DNA of 64,000 nt from Cyclobacteriaceae bacterium. Lineage in GTDB: Bacteria > Bacteroidota > Bacteroidia > Cytophagales > Cyclobacteriaceae. The first letter of the stretch is position 1. The number at the start of each line of letters is the position of its first letter. Below, one piece after another: positions 8,881 to 17,718 of this stretch. The translations under genes were made by a program, and so were the position numbers. Below the pieces are notes generated by a model. The model did no database searches and was not told the DNA's origin. It was given only the letters and a program-made list of their open reading frames with translations. The stretch spans positions 124,001 to 188,000 of the forward strand of contig JAEUUI010000008.1 in NCBI GenBank assembly GCA_016786585.1, given 5' to 3'.

Positions 8881-8888
8881 TATTTTTG
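8881..8888 (+). promoter_or_regulatory. -7 element of a Bacteroidota-type promoter before the LuxE-like gene
   Basis: TATTTTTG at 8881-8888 matches the TAnnTTTG consensus exactly and lies 33 nt before the TTG start at 8921. No TTG sits 17-23 nt upstream, so the -33 half is missing or weak. A start of transcription near 8894 is inferred. Confidence 0.4.
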
Positions 8889-8920
8889 AACCCGGACAAG
8901 ATACGTAACGCCTGGACAAC

Positions 8921-9901
8921 TTGAAAAGTTTTAAGTCCCTTTTGTACACCATAAACGAGCAAAATGCCCCGGATATTGCGCTCCGGCTGTTTCGGTTCCA
9001 GGCTGAGCATAACCCCATTTACGGGAATTATATCCGTCATCTCGGGATTAATACGAGTGAAGTTTCAACCCTGGAGGCTATTCCTTTTTTGCCGATTAGT
9101 TTCTTTAAATCACATACCTTGCAAACCGGCAGGTGGACTCCGGAGACATTTTTTACGAGCAGCGGAACAACGGGACTCACTACCAGTACTCATGCCATTG
9201 CCGACCTGGGCTTTTACCTGAAGCATGCCGAGAAGTGTTTTACGCATTTCTTCGGAGCGCTTGATCAATATCAGATTTTTGCGCTGATGCCATCTTATCT
9301 GGAGCGAAGCGGTTCTTCGCTGATTGAAATGCTCAAGCACTTTATCAATCGCACCGGTACTACTGAATCAGGATTCTATTTATATAACCACGATGACCTT
9401 GCGCGAAACCTCGAGCGGGCAAAAAAGAGTAACCGAACGATAATCCTGTGGGGAGTTGCGTTTGCGCTGCTGGATTTTGCAGAGAAATATTCCATTGATC
9501 TGTCTGGCCATTTGGTATTTGAAACCGGCGGAATGAAGGGCAGGCGAAAAGAAATTACCCGCGAGGCCATGCATGAACAGTTAAAGCAATGCTTCAATGT
9601 TTCTGAGGTGCATTCTGAATATGGCATGACCGAATTGCTATCGCAGGCTTACACGCGCGGAGGCGAGTTGTTTTATCCTTCACCCTGGATGAAAATCATT
9701 GTGCGGGAAACTACGGATCCGCTTGAAAAAGGGCTTGTTTCAAAGACAGGCGGACTAAATGTGATTGATTTTGCCAATTTTCAGTCGATCTCGTTTATCG
9801 AAACGGAAGATGCCGGGAAATTGAATCCGGATGGCACTTTTGAGGTCCTCGGCAGGCTTGACAATAGTGACGTCAGGGGGTGTAATCTGATGGTGGAATA
9901 A
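8921..9901 (+). CDS. LuxE-like acyl-protein synthetase (ANL superfamily)
   Basis: A 326-aa protein in the LuxE/PaaK branch of adenylate-forming enzymes. The phosphate-binding loop FFTSSGTTGLTTS lies near residue 83, VFETGGMKGRRKEI near 202 and the SEYGMTELLSQAY motif near 233. LuxE activates fatty acids and passes them to a protein thiol; no luxC/D reductase or transferase genes accompany it here, so bioluminescence is not implied. Such orphan genes are widespread in Bacteroidota and may serve acyl transfer in envelope or pigment biosynthesis. The only in-frame start before the conserved region is TTG at 8921. Confidence 0.8.
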   Translation: MKSFKSLLYTINEQNAPDIALRLFRFQAEHNPIYGNYIRHLGINTSEVSTLEAIPFLPISFFKSHTLQTGRWTPETFFTSSGTTGLTTSTHAIADLGFYLKHAEKCFTHFFGALDQYQIFALMPSYLERSGSSLIEMLKHFINRTGTTESGFYLYNHDDLARNLERAKKSNRTIILWGVAFALLDFAEKYSIDLSGHLVFETGGMKGRRKEITREAMHEQLKQCFNVSEVHSEYGMTELLSQAYTRGGELFYPSPWMKIIVRETTDPLEKGLVSKTGGLNVIDFANFQSISFIETEDAGKLNPDGTFEVLGRLDNSDVRGCNLMVE

Positions 9902-9939
9902 CATTTTCAGCCGTCCAACGGCATAATGTGGCGACAGGA

Positions 9940-9970
9940 TTTGTTTTCTTTGGAAAGAACTTTATTTTTG
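9940..9970 (+). promoter_or_regulatory. Bacteroidota sigma-A promoter of the 39-aa lipoprotein gene
   Basis: TTTG at 9940-9943, a 19-nt spacer, then TATTTTTG at 9963-9970, a full match to TTTG-N17-23-TAnnTTTG. Transcription should begin near 9976, giving a leader of about 16 nt before the ATG at 9993. The match is strong evidence that the very short downstream reading frame is a real gene. Confidence 0.75.
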
Positions 9971-9992
9971 TTCAAGTCATTACCCACTCGAA

Positions 9993-10112
9993 ATGAAAAA
10001 AGTAATCGTTTTCCTGCTTTTGGTCGGCTTTATTTCAGCTTGCAGCCAGTACACTTGTCCTACCTACAGCAAGAAAGAAGTGCCAGCTAAGAGAACCGAC
10101 AAGAGAATCTAA
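9993..10112 (+). CDS. 39-aa small lipoprotein
   Basis: A 39-residue reading frame that short-ORF cutoffs miss: a lysine-start signal sequence, a hydrophobic core (VIVFLLLVGF), the lipobox ISAC with Cys17, and a short mature peptide with SQYTCPTY and a basic tail. The mature part would be only 23 residues, anchored by lipid. A consensus promoter lies just upstream. It is convergent with the sigma-54-type response regulator gene, 3 nt away. Function is unknown; similar tiny CPTY-containing lipoproteins appear to occur in related bacteria, which is recollection rather than a search result. Confidence 0.75.
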   Translation: MKKVIVFLLLVGFISACSQYTCPTYSKKEVPAKRTDKRI

Positions 10113-10115
10113 TTC

Positions 10116-11270
10116 TCACAGGTATTTCTTAACGTCTTCGGGAACGATCTCGTCTCCGGACATAATCACCAGCCTTTCCACAACATTTCTCAGTTCCCTG
10201 ATATTTCCTGTCCAATTGTGAGCCTGTAAAGCGGTAACAGCTTTGGCTTCAATCTTCTTCTTTTTCGAACCGTAACTTTCCGAGATATCTTCAAGGAATT
10301 TATCGACCAGCAACGGAATATCTTCTTTCCGTTCATCAAGCGAAGGCACTTTTACCACAATCACACTCAAGCGGTGGTATAAGTCTTCACGGAAGCGCTG
10401 CTCCTGTATTTCCTTTTTTAAATCTTTATTGGTAGCAGCAATGATGCGCACGTTTACGTTGATCTCTTTTTCACCGCCCACCCGGGTGATTTTATTTTCC
10501 TGAAGTGCGCGTAAAACTTTGGCTTGTGCCGATAAACTCATGTCGCCAATCTCATCGAGAAACAAGGTGCCGCCTTCCGCCTGTTCAAACTTTCCAATGC
10601 GTTGTTTAATGGCCGAGGTAAACGAGCCTTTTTCATGTCCGAACAATTCGCTTTCAATCAGCTCAGAAGGGATCGCGGCACAGTTAACTTCCACGATAGG
10701 CGATTCGGAACGTTTACTTTTCGCATGAATGTTTCGCGCTACAAGTTCCTTACCGCTGCCATTCGGCCCGGTGATCAGTACACGTGCGTCAGTGGCTCCG
10801 ACTTTTTCAATCATTTCCTTCACCTGCTTCAGTGCGCCTGATTCTCCGATCAGTTCAAACCCTTTACCTACTTTTCTTTTCAGTACCCGGTTCTCTTCCC
10901 GCAAGGTGTTACGCTCCAGCACATTGCGGAGGTGGATCAAAATCGTTTCGATGCTTTCGAACGGCTTTTGAATGAAGAAGTATGCCCCCCGCTTAATGCA
11001 TTCGAGGGCAGTCTCTTTTGTTCCGTGTGCGGAAATAATGATGAAGGGTGTAGTGATACCTGCTTTCTTAACACGCTCCAGCAGTTCGATGCCATCAATC
11101 TTGGGCATCTTTACATCGCAGAACACAATATCGAAATGATCTTCTTCCAGTTTCCGGAGTGCTTCTTCGCCATCCTTCGCTTCTTCCACTTCATGATTCT
11201 CTTCCGTCAAAATCTCGCGAAGCGAAGTACGGATCGCGGCCATGTCGTCAACAACTAAAATTTTTGCCAT
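10116..11270 (-). CDS. Sigma-54-activator-like response regulator lacking a DNA-binding domain
   Basis: A 384-aa protein: receiver domain at residues 1-120 (phospho-acceptor Asp52 in CDVKMPKIDG), then an AAA+ domain with Walker A GPNGSGKE at 168-175, GHEKGSFTSA at 211-220 and the Walker B sequence GGTLFLDEIGD. The sigma-54-contacting loop, normally GAFTGA, reads GSFTSA. The protein ends with NIRELRNVVERLVIMSGDEI and PEDVKKYL, so the Fis-type helix-turn-helix of NtrC proteins is absent. It may activate sigma-54 from solution, as FlgR-like proteins do, or act independently of sigma-54. No kinase gene is adjacent; rnpB lies upstream. Confidence 0.88.
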   Translation of the reverse strand: MAKILVVDDMAAIRTSLREILTEENHEVEEAKDGEEALRKLEEDHFDIVFCDVKMPKIDGIELLERVKKAGITTPFIIISAHGTKETALECIKRGAYFFIQKPFESIETILIHLRNVLERNTLREENRVLKRKVGKGFELIGESGALKQVKEMIEKVGATDARVLITGPNGSGKELVARNIHAKSKRSESPIVEVNCAAIPSELIESELFGHEKGSFTSAIKQRIGKFEQAEGGTLFLDEIGDMSLSAQAKVLRALQENKITRVGGEKEINVNVRIIAATNKDLKKEIQEQRFREDLYHRLSVIVVKVPSLDERKEDIPLLVDKFLEDISESYGSKKKKIEAKAVTALQAHNWTGNIRELRNVVERLVIMSGDEIVPEDVKKYL

Positions 11271-11283
11271 GCTGTAAGTTTAC

Positions 11284-11318
11284 AAAAAAACCTGTCATCT
11301 GAGATCAGACAACAGGTT
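11284..11318 (-). terminator. Intrinsic terminator of rnpB
   Basis: On the minus strand AACCTGT and ACAGGTT form a stem around an inner CTGA/TCAG helix, followed by a run of seven Ts. It lies just after the 3' end of the RNase P RNA and before the response regulator gene, so it separates the two transcripts. Confidence 0.8.
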
Positions 11319-11332
11319 AATGAATTTAAAAA

Positions 11333-11734
11333 GATGCAAGCCTGTAAGCCGGGTTCTGTCCGTAGCGTTGCCGCTACTGGCTTATCATTTATCTGGTCCG
11401 GACGCTGCCGTCAGGATCAATCGGTCTACCCACCCCAATACCTGGCTTAACAGGTAAGAACGGGCCGTTCATTTTATCGGGGCCTATTTGACCTTTCAAC
11501 GCGTGAGGTTTGCCATGCGCCTTTCATTACTGGCCGGCCGGTGGTCTCTTACTCCGCCTTTTCACTATCACCCATGCTGAATGCATCAGCCCGGGCTACT
11601 TGTTTTCTGTGGTACTTTCTGTCAATCAGCCGTTACCGGAAGATTGCCCGCGTTATTCAAGCGGCACGCTGCCCGATGTTGCCCGGACTTTCCTCCCCAT
11701 TTCATTGAAACGGAGCGATAAGCCGGCTTGCAAG
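11333..11734 (-). ncRNA. rnpB: RNase P RNA (class A)
   Basis: Read on the minus strand, the region holds the signature GAGGAAAGTCCGGGC near the 5' end and GGTAGACCG with the terminal GAACCCGGCTTA near the 3' end, the most conserved parts of bacterial RNase P RNA. The ends pair: TGCAAGCC at 11732-11725 with GGCTTGCA at 11342-11335 forms helix P1. The length is about 400 nt. A perfect -7 box (TATCTTTG, 11746-11739) sits directly upstream and an intrinsic terminator directly downstream. This RNA is the catalytic part of the enzyme that matures tRNA 5' ends. The exact ends are estimates from P1. Confidence 0.95.
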
Positions 11735-11738
11735 ACTG

Positions 11739-11746
11739 CAAAGATA
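11739..11746 (-). promoter_or_regulatory. -7 promoter element of rnpB
   Basis: TATCTTTG on the minus strand fits TAnnTTTG exactly and ends 7 nt before the first base of helix P1, so the predicted start of transcription coincides with the RNA 5' end. No TTG at the proper distance was found for the -33 box. Confidence 0.55.
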
Positions 11747-11764
11747 CGAAATTGAAAAGGAACG

Positions 11765-12163
11765 TTAATTGATGTCTTTGCCAGTAAGCTTCAGCTCGAA
11801 TGCATCAGCCTGAATGGCAACCTCCTGGATCATGTGCCGGACTTCATCTTCTGCTGCGCCATCAGTAGGGCAGGAAGCTTCGACTTTCAGATAGCCTTCT
11901 TCCAAAATGAACTTACTGTAGTCGAAAGCAGCGCTTTTTTCCAACAACGATTTAAAGTCAATGGATGTATTGTATTCACAAACCTTCGAAGAGAGAACGG
12001 CCCGCTGCTTGCCAGAACGCTTGCTGTTTTCGGTTGAGAGAATGACCGTTTGAAACCTTCCGTCTGACAGCGGTACTACGATAATGGACTTGGAGCTATC
12101 GTATTCGGTAAACTGTCCGTCAATTTGTGTGGCGTACTGTTTGGCAAAGGCTGAAATGTTCAT
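11765..12163 (-). CDS. Hypothetical small acidic cytoplasmic protein
   Basis: A 132-aa protein without signal peptide or membrane segment. Alternating strands (KSIIVVPLSDGRFQTVIL, then YLKVEASCPTD) and C-terminal amphipathic helices resemble the YbjN or type III secretion chaperone-like fold, but that is only an impression. Family not recognised. It lies upstream of rnpB on the same strand and downstream of the TamB-DUF2279 unit. Confidence 0.6.
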   Translation of the reverse strand: MNISAFAKQYATQIDGQFTEYDSSKSIIVVPLSDGRFQTVILSTENSKRSGKQRAVLSSKVCEYNTSIDFKSLLEKSAAFDYSKFILEEGYLKVEASCPTDGAAEDEVRHMIQEVAIQADAFELKLTGKDIN

Positions 12164-12234
12164 AGGGCGAGGTTGTTTAGGAGAATGGAAGTTAGAAAAA
12201 AGTTACCGACTGCGAGCGCTGGCGGTAAAAATAT

Positions 12235-13119
12235 TTAGAAATAAGCCGGATGAAATTTCATGCCTTTCTTCGACAGCTCCATAGCCGGAGCCGGGAGCTT
12301 GATGAGGCTAACTACCTTAAAGAGCGTTTTCAAAACTTTAGACCGTGTGCGAATGCCGGTTAGATCGAAATCAACGGAAAGATAATACTGACGGTAAGCC
12401 GAAAAACCAGCTTCATTATTTTGTGAGTCACGTGCATATACCATGCCCTGAGCGCCATAGCCAACGGCCAGGTTAAGCCATTCCGGAAACTTGATGAACT
12501 TGTCCATGTCAAAACAGATCCAGTATGTCTGGCCATTGTAGTCTTTCAACAGCTGACTGCTGAACGAATCGCCCAGCGTGTTCGGACGTAAGTCGGCATA
12601 ATCGGTTGGGTGAAACGAAAACTTAGGATAGATGCGAATTTCCTTCCATAAAAGTGATTGGCCCAGGAATAACATGGAGCCGGTGGCGTTCGCAACCAAA
12701 TCTCCCGCAGAAGCTCCGTAGGCGTCAGAAAATCCGTCAAAAATTTCAATCGGAGCGAGCACTAAGAATCCCGTTGCCGCCCCGATCAAATCCGCTTTGC
12801 GTTGTTGCACGTTCGACCAGCGAAGCGCTTTTGATGTTCCATAGCTGAAATAGAATCCGGCATAGAAATGTCCGAGTTTATCAACCTGCTTCCATTCGGC
12901 ATTGTCGTTAAAAAATCGGAACGACTGCCGGTCTGAATCTTTATACCACAACTCACTCAACCCGATCAGCGTGCCGGTATATGCTGCTGCAGAAAAAACT
13001 ACAACTTTGGTGAGTCGTTTTTTATTGACGTGCAGTGAATCGGTTTGTTGGGCGTATGCAGGATTGGCACCGAGTATTGCCAGCAATAAAAATATCAGGA
13101 CGCTATTCCTCACTTTCAT
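12235..13119 (-). CDS. DUF2279 family envelope protein
   Basis: A 294-aa protein from the ATG at 13119, chosen because it starts a clean signal peptide (MKVRNSVLIFLLLAILG..AYAQ); a start at 13161 adds 14 unlikely residues. The central region (DKLGHFYAGFYFSYGTSKAL, then IEIFDGFSDAYGASAGDLVAN) matches DUF2279, a predicted periplasmic or outer-membrane family with unknown function. The start codon overlaps the end of the upstream tamB gene by 17 nt, so the two are coupled and a role in the same envelope process is likely. Confidence 0.8.
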   Translation of the reverse strand: MKVRNSVLIFLLLAILGANPAYAQQTDSLHVNKKRLTKVVVFSAAAYTGTLIGLSELWYKDSDRQSFRFFNDNAEWKQVDKLGHFYAGFYFSYGTSKALRWSNVQQRKADLIGAATGFLVLAPIEIFDGFSDAYGASAGDLVANATGSMLFLGQSLLWKEIRIYPKFSFHPTDYADLRPNTLGDSFSSQLLKDYNGQTYWICFDMDKFIKFPEWLNLAVGYGAQGMVYARDSQNNEAGFSAYRQYYLSVDFDLTGIRTRSKVLKTLFKVVSLIKLPAPAMELSKKGMKFHPAYF

Positions 13120-16100
13120 CTTTTTTATTGGCATCCTGGTTGGGTTCAGGTTGCTGGTCATCTTCGTCCTCGGTCTGCGTTTTTGTTTTGTTTCGCTTCC
13201 AGAGATCTTTTAATTCGTTGAAGCTTTCTGTGTACAGCAAGCTCACACCTGTTGTAATGGCATTTTGCGCGTTCAGGTTTGTGTTGTTAAGTGAGTTGAC
13301 ATTCGTGCGACTGTACATCTTTACTTTAAACTTTCCGTCTGCTGTAAGGAGGTAGTCGACTGTCCAGTCGCCCACGGCAGAAGAGAAGCTACCCTGGTTA
13401 TTCTGATTACTGGTGTTTCCGCTGCCGGTGGTGCCGGTAGTTCCGGTGTTGCCGAATGTTCCGTCACGCGTAATCCGCAAACGGCCGTTTAGTAACGTGT
13501 ACGACAATCGTAATTGGAAAGCATTAAACGATTCCTGATCCATGCTTGAGAGATCCAGATCGATTTCCAGGTTGTTGTCTACCTGACTCATCCAGTAACT
13601 CAGTTGATTGGAGAACAACTCGCTCACGCTGCTTACCAGTGATCCACTCGTGTTAAACGATTCCGCCGGAGAGAACTTCCGCAACATGATCAGGCTGAAC
13701 ACCTGTCGTTTTAATTCCTGTTCATCCAAGCGGGCTTTAAACGCCTGAAATTCATCCATTAATCTGACGGTTGGGTTATCGGGCACGGTTATGGAGTTCG
13801 GTAAATCCCCGGCCAGAATGTCAAAATCAATTTGTGGACTTAGCATTGGGCCGTCAAGTTTCATCAGCACTTTTGCCTGATACTTTCGCTTAACCTGGGG
13901 AGCATTGAGGGTAGCCTGATTGGCGTACGTTAAAATAGGAGCGAACGATGCCAGCTGATTGTACGTTGCATTAATTTTCATTTGTCCCTGATACGGGTCG
14001 CCATACCAGGTAATACTGCTGCCGGATTCAATCTTAAATTCTTTATTGATGATGTCGTAGAGCGTGAAGTTATACCCGCCTTCGGTAAACACCACCGGTC
14101 CAAACATGTTGAACTCACCTTTTGTATCGAGTTGAAGTTTGATTCTTCCGTTTCCTCGACCGTGGATAATGTCACCCGACTTCAAATCGAAAATAATTTC
14201 GCAATAGGCATCCGGGGTTACGTCAAGGTTGAGATCGAACGTGATGCCGGTAAGTGTAATTTTCTTGTTAACCGCTTTACTGATTTTCTGTTGATACAGC
14301 GAGTCGGAAAAATCCACGAAGGTGATAAAATCTTTCCGCTCGATGGATGATGTGCCCGCAATTGGAATGGAAATTCGGGTGTTCTTGCGTGTTGTTGCAT
14401 TGGCGGTGATTTTCAAGTTGTTGAGCGGGCCGGTAAATCGTACATCGCCCGAAGCAAAACCCTGCCCGTAAAACAAACTATTGTCGCGCGCATTGGTATT
14501 CAATAACTGGAAGTTTGTGAAACTAGCCGTCATATCAATACTCATCTGTCCGAAGTTCACGTGATTGATTTCGCCTGTTAGTTTTCCTTTGTTGCGAAGT
14601 ATGTCGGTGAGCTGAACATCTTTGAAGTAGATTGCGTCCGGGCGTAAGCCAATAGTTCCCTCAATTTGGTAGGTGGTTTTCAGGTAGTCAACAGTAAGTT
14701 TCCCGTTACTGATCTGGCCTTCGCCTTTCAGCACCGGTTGGTTAAGCGTTCCGGAAACATAATACGTTCCCGACAGTGTGCCTTCCATTCCGCTAAAGAT
14801 TCCTTTCAGAAAAGGTTCAACAATTTTCAGGTTAGTTTTTTCAAGTACGGCTGTCGCGTTGAGTGAATTCTCCTTATTGTACGGATCGTAATACCCGGTG
14901 CAATCAACAATGCGATTGTCAAGCCGGTCGATGAAGAACTCAAGCCTGAATTTCTTCTCTGATGGATCCCATACGTTGTTTCCGGTAACAGTTCCTACCA
15001 GGAAATCGTCCACTTTAAGATCCCTGATGCTGATTTCGTTTTGAAGACTCGGTTGCTCACTGTACAAACCGCTTACCATTACATCGGCATTAACGATACC
15101 ATCTAGTTTTCGCTGAATAATGCTGTTGAGCGTAGCGAGGTTGAAATCTTCGATGTTCAATGCAAGCTTTTTATTGGCATTGGACGAAACATGTCCGTTT
15201 AACCCCACAACTTGGCCCTCGTTCGACCACAGAAACTTTTGAATGTTCCATTCTTTGCCTTTCATGGCCAGTTGATTGGCTTTGTCAATGCTCCAGATTT
15301 TTTCAAGCAATTGAATGCGCGAAGCGGGCAGTAACCGGATGCTCGTGCTATCGCCAAAGTCAACTTCACCCTTTAACCGAACATAGTTGCTTCTTGTTTG
15401 CTGATCAAGATTGGTTTGAAAGTCGATGTGATCCTTGTTCCAGATTACTTCGGCATCAAGATTTTTTGTGAGAACGGTCCCAAGCTGTTGTTTTTCAGAA
15501 GTGAGATACACCATGGCCAGCGTTTGCGCGCTGTCTGAGATTTTAGAGGCGTTCACTTCCAGCTCGGTGTTGATCAGGAGAATGTTACCGTACTTCAGCG
15601 AATCAAAACGCGTAAACGCATTGAATACATTCGTGTTTCCTTTGGTGAACTTTCCATCGATATCAATATTCTTTCCTGCGTCAAGATTCAGGGAAAGCAG
15701 GCTTGTGATTGGGCGGATGTCTTTCAGTTTTACCGAAAAATCAGCGGTGTACTTTTCGGTATCCGGCATCTTTCGGGCGTAATACTCGTCCAGCTTCTCT
15801 TTATTGTTCCGGATATTCAAGGCAAATTCATTCACCAGCATCGGGATGTCCCGGAAGAGTGCGGAGAAATAGAAATCTCCTTCCGCTTTGGCGTCAACTA
15901 CTTCCGACTGGAATCGCATCAAGCGCTGACCGCGTGTTCGTGCAGTGGTGATTTTGATGCTGTCCTGATGCAGCCATTGATCCTTATAATTCAGCGTAAG
16001 CCGTTTTAAGTCGGCTGTACCGATCAGGCTGTCTAACGTTAAACCCTGCATGTGAATGTCAACATCGCCCTGTAAAAAGAGTTTATCGCGCGAGATATTG

Positions 16101-17713
16101 ATCTTGTGAAAATTGAGTGTATCAATTCGCGCGGTAACGTTGATCAGATTTTTGTTGTCCCGCAGGTCGATAGACCCCTTCGCATTAACCTGAACATTCG
16201 GATCGTTGATCTTCAGCGAACCACTGAAAAATTGCGAAGCGAGCCGGGCATCGGTGGTGATGTTTTTGTAATTGTATTTCCGGATGCCCACCGAGCGGAC
16301 ATTTCCAACCAGGTTAAAGTTGGCTGTACTTCGCGTGAACCCCGATCCGCTGATGCGGCCGTCCAGATTAAGCTTCTGAAAGTTGACAGTGTCAGCAAGG
16401 TATGTTCCCAAATCAAAATTAGCGAGACTGATTTGTCCCTTGTAGGAAGATTTTTCGAATGCGTCTTCATTTATTTTCAGGTTGATGTCAGACGAGATCA
16501 AACCTAACCGGTTTGAGAAATTACCTTTCGCGACAAAGTCAGTCGGGTAGCCAAGAAATTCGGCATTCATCGATAGTGTGCCCAGGGGTGTTAATCGATC
16601 TAATGTCGGTTCGCTGAACAGGAAGGAGAGATCAGAGAAACTAACACGTGAGTTTTTAAGCGAAAGCTGGATGAATGTTTCTTTCAAATCCGGGAGACCT
16701 TCCATATCGAGTGACCCAAGCAAAACGGTATTGCCGGATTGGATTTCCATATCCTTCAAACGAAAGTCGCTGATGCTTCCATTAAACTCTCCGCTTATGG
16801 TTAGCGGCTCGCTTAGACGCCTGGTGGCCGGGGCAAACAAGGCAAGATCGGAGGGATGAATGATCGTTTTATCGAAGTGAGCCTGGATATTAACCTTGCG
16901 AACAAAGTCGCTCAGGTCGGCCTGGCTTTCGTAGTTAAAGACAAGTGTATCGGAGATTACACTTTTTCCTGCTTGCAGATGGATGTCCCGGAACTCAAGC
17001 GCTTTCTGGGAGATTCGAAAGAATGATGAGAGATTATGGATGCCAAACTTGGTTTTTTGATCCTGCGCAACAAGTGTGTTTACATTAAACTCAACCGTAT
17101 CACCCAGCGCCATAAAATTCCGGAGCTGGGCTTCATCGATCTTTAACGCGAAGTGGTTGTAGTCGAATCCGGTAAGACTGTCACGGCCGGTGTTATCGTA
17201 AATGAATTGACTTTTTTCAATCACCGCTTCGCCAATATTGATCTTTGAGTTGCCACCTGTTTTCTTTTTGCCGGATGAATACTGTTTATTAATTTGATTG
17301 ATGAATACGTTGATGTTCAGGTTGCTGATCGAATCATGTTCGATAATCCTTGTAAAGAAAATCTGCGCGCTGTCGATGTAGATGGCATCCAAATTAATGT
17401 TGGTTCCCTGAACGAGGTTGGAGAATTTATAATTAAGGCTGATGTGCCCGATGTCGAACATCTTGTTGTGTTCGGTGTCTTCAACCCGAACGCCCTCCAG
17501 CTCAAGCCGGTCAAACCACGAAAAGTTGATGTTTTGAATAGTCGTTTTAAAGCCGACAACCTGTGAGAATCCGCGCAGATACCGGTTCGCGAGCGCGCGC
17601 TGAACGGCAGGCAGCTGAAGAATCAGAATGGCAGAAATCAGCAGAAAAAGTACGCTGGCCGTGGTGTAGGCGAGTACTTTAACAATTCGTTTTTTGATAC
17701 CTTGCAGATTCAT
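13103..17713 (-). CDS. tamB: TamB/DUF490 family translocation and assembly module protein
   Basis: A 1536-aa protein with one N-terminal transmembrane helix (residues 12-30), a very long repetitive beta-strand region typical of AsmA/TamB-like bridge proteins, and the C-terminal DUF490 domain (EFKIESGSSITWYGDPYQGQ, near residues 1225-1245). The last 35 residues are highly charged. TamB-type proteins span the periplasm and serve outer-membrane protein assembly or phospholipid transport. Its start codon is only 5 bp from that of the divergent tsaD gene, so the promoters of both must lie inside each other's coding sequence. DUF2279 is co-transcribed downstream. Confidence 0.92.
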   Translation of the reverse strand: MNLQGIKKRIVKVLAYTTASVLFLLISAILILQLPAVQRALANRYLRGFSQVVGFKTTIQNINFSWFDRLELEGVRVEDTEHNKMFDIGHISLNYKFSNLVQGTNINLDAIYIDSAQIFFTRIIEHDSISNLNINVFINQINKQYSSGKKKTGGNSKINIGEAVIEKSQFIYDNTGRDSLTGFDYNHFALKIDEAQLRNFMALGDTVEFNVNTLVAQDQKTKFGIHNLSSFFRISQKALEFRDIHLQAGKSVISDTLVFNYESQADLSDFVRKVNIQAHFDKTIIHPSDLALFAPATRRLSEPLTISGEFNGSISDFRLKDMEIQSGNTVLLGSLDMEGLPDLKETFIQLSLKNSRVSFSDLSFLFSEPTLDRLTPLGTLSMNAEFLGYPTDFVAKGNFSNRLGLISSDINLKINEDAFEKSSYKGQISLANFDLGTYLADTVNFQKLNLDGRISGSGFTRSTANFNLVGNVRSVGIRKYNYKNITTDARLASQFFSGSLKINDPNVQVNAKGSIDLRDNKNLINVTARIDTLNFHKINISRDKLFLQGDVDIHMQGLTLDSLIGTADLKRLTLNYKDQWLHQDSIKITTARTRGQRLMRFQSEVVDAKAEGDFYFSALFRDIPMLVNEFALNIRNNKEKLDEYYARKMPDTEKYTADFSVKLKDIRPITSLLSLNLDAGKNIDIDGKFTKGNTNVFNAFTRFDSLKYGNILLINTELEVNASKISDSAQTLAMVYLTSEKQQLGTVLTKNLDAEVIWNKDHIDFQTNLDQQTRSNYVRLKGEVDFGDSTSIRLLPASRIQLLEKIWSIDKANQLAMKGKEWNIQKFLWSNEGQVVGLNGHVSSNANKKLALNIEDFNLATLNSIIQRKLDGIVNADVMVSGLYSEQPSLQNEISIRDLKVDDFLVGTVTGNNVWDPSEKKFRLEFFIDRLDNRIVDCTGYYDPYNKENSLNATAVLEKTNLKIVEPFLKGIFSGMEGTLSGTYYVSGTLNQPVLKGEGQISNGKLTVDYLKTTYQIEGTIGLRPDAIYFKDVQLTDILRNKGKLTGEINHVNFGQMSIDMTASFTNFQLLNTNARDNSLFYGQGFASGDVRFTGPLNNLKITANATTRKNTRISIPIAGTSSIERKDFITFVDFSDSLYQQKISKAVNKKITLTGITFDLNLDVTPDAYCEIIFDLKSGDIIHGRGNGRIKLQLDTKGEFNMFGPVVFTEGGYNFTLYDIINKEFKIESGSSITWYGDPYQGQMKINATYNQLASFAPILTYANQATLNAPQVKRKYQAKVLMKLDGPMLSPQIDFDILAGDLPNSITVPDNPTVRLMDEFQAFKARLDEQELKRQVFSLIMLRKFSPAESFNTSGSLVSSVSELFSNQLSYWMSQVDNNLEIDLDLSSMDQESFNAFQLRLSYTLLNGRLRITRDGTFGNTGTTGTTGSGNTSNQNNQGSFSSAVGDWTVDYLLTADGKFKVKMYSRTNVNSLNNTNLNAQNAITTGVSLLYTESFNELKDLWKRNKTKTQTEDEDDQQPEPNQDANKKDESEE

Positions 17714-17718
17714 TTACC

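Noticed and set aside
8921-9901. Bioluminescence (lux) gene
   Set aside because: No luciferase, reductase or luxC/D genes are nearby; LuxE-like proteins occur widely without light production.
11510-11755. An 81-codon plus-strand open frame
   Set aside because: It lies on the opposite strand inside RNase P RNA, whose conserved motifs and P1 pairing explain the sequence.
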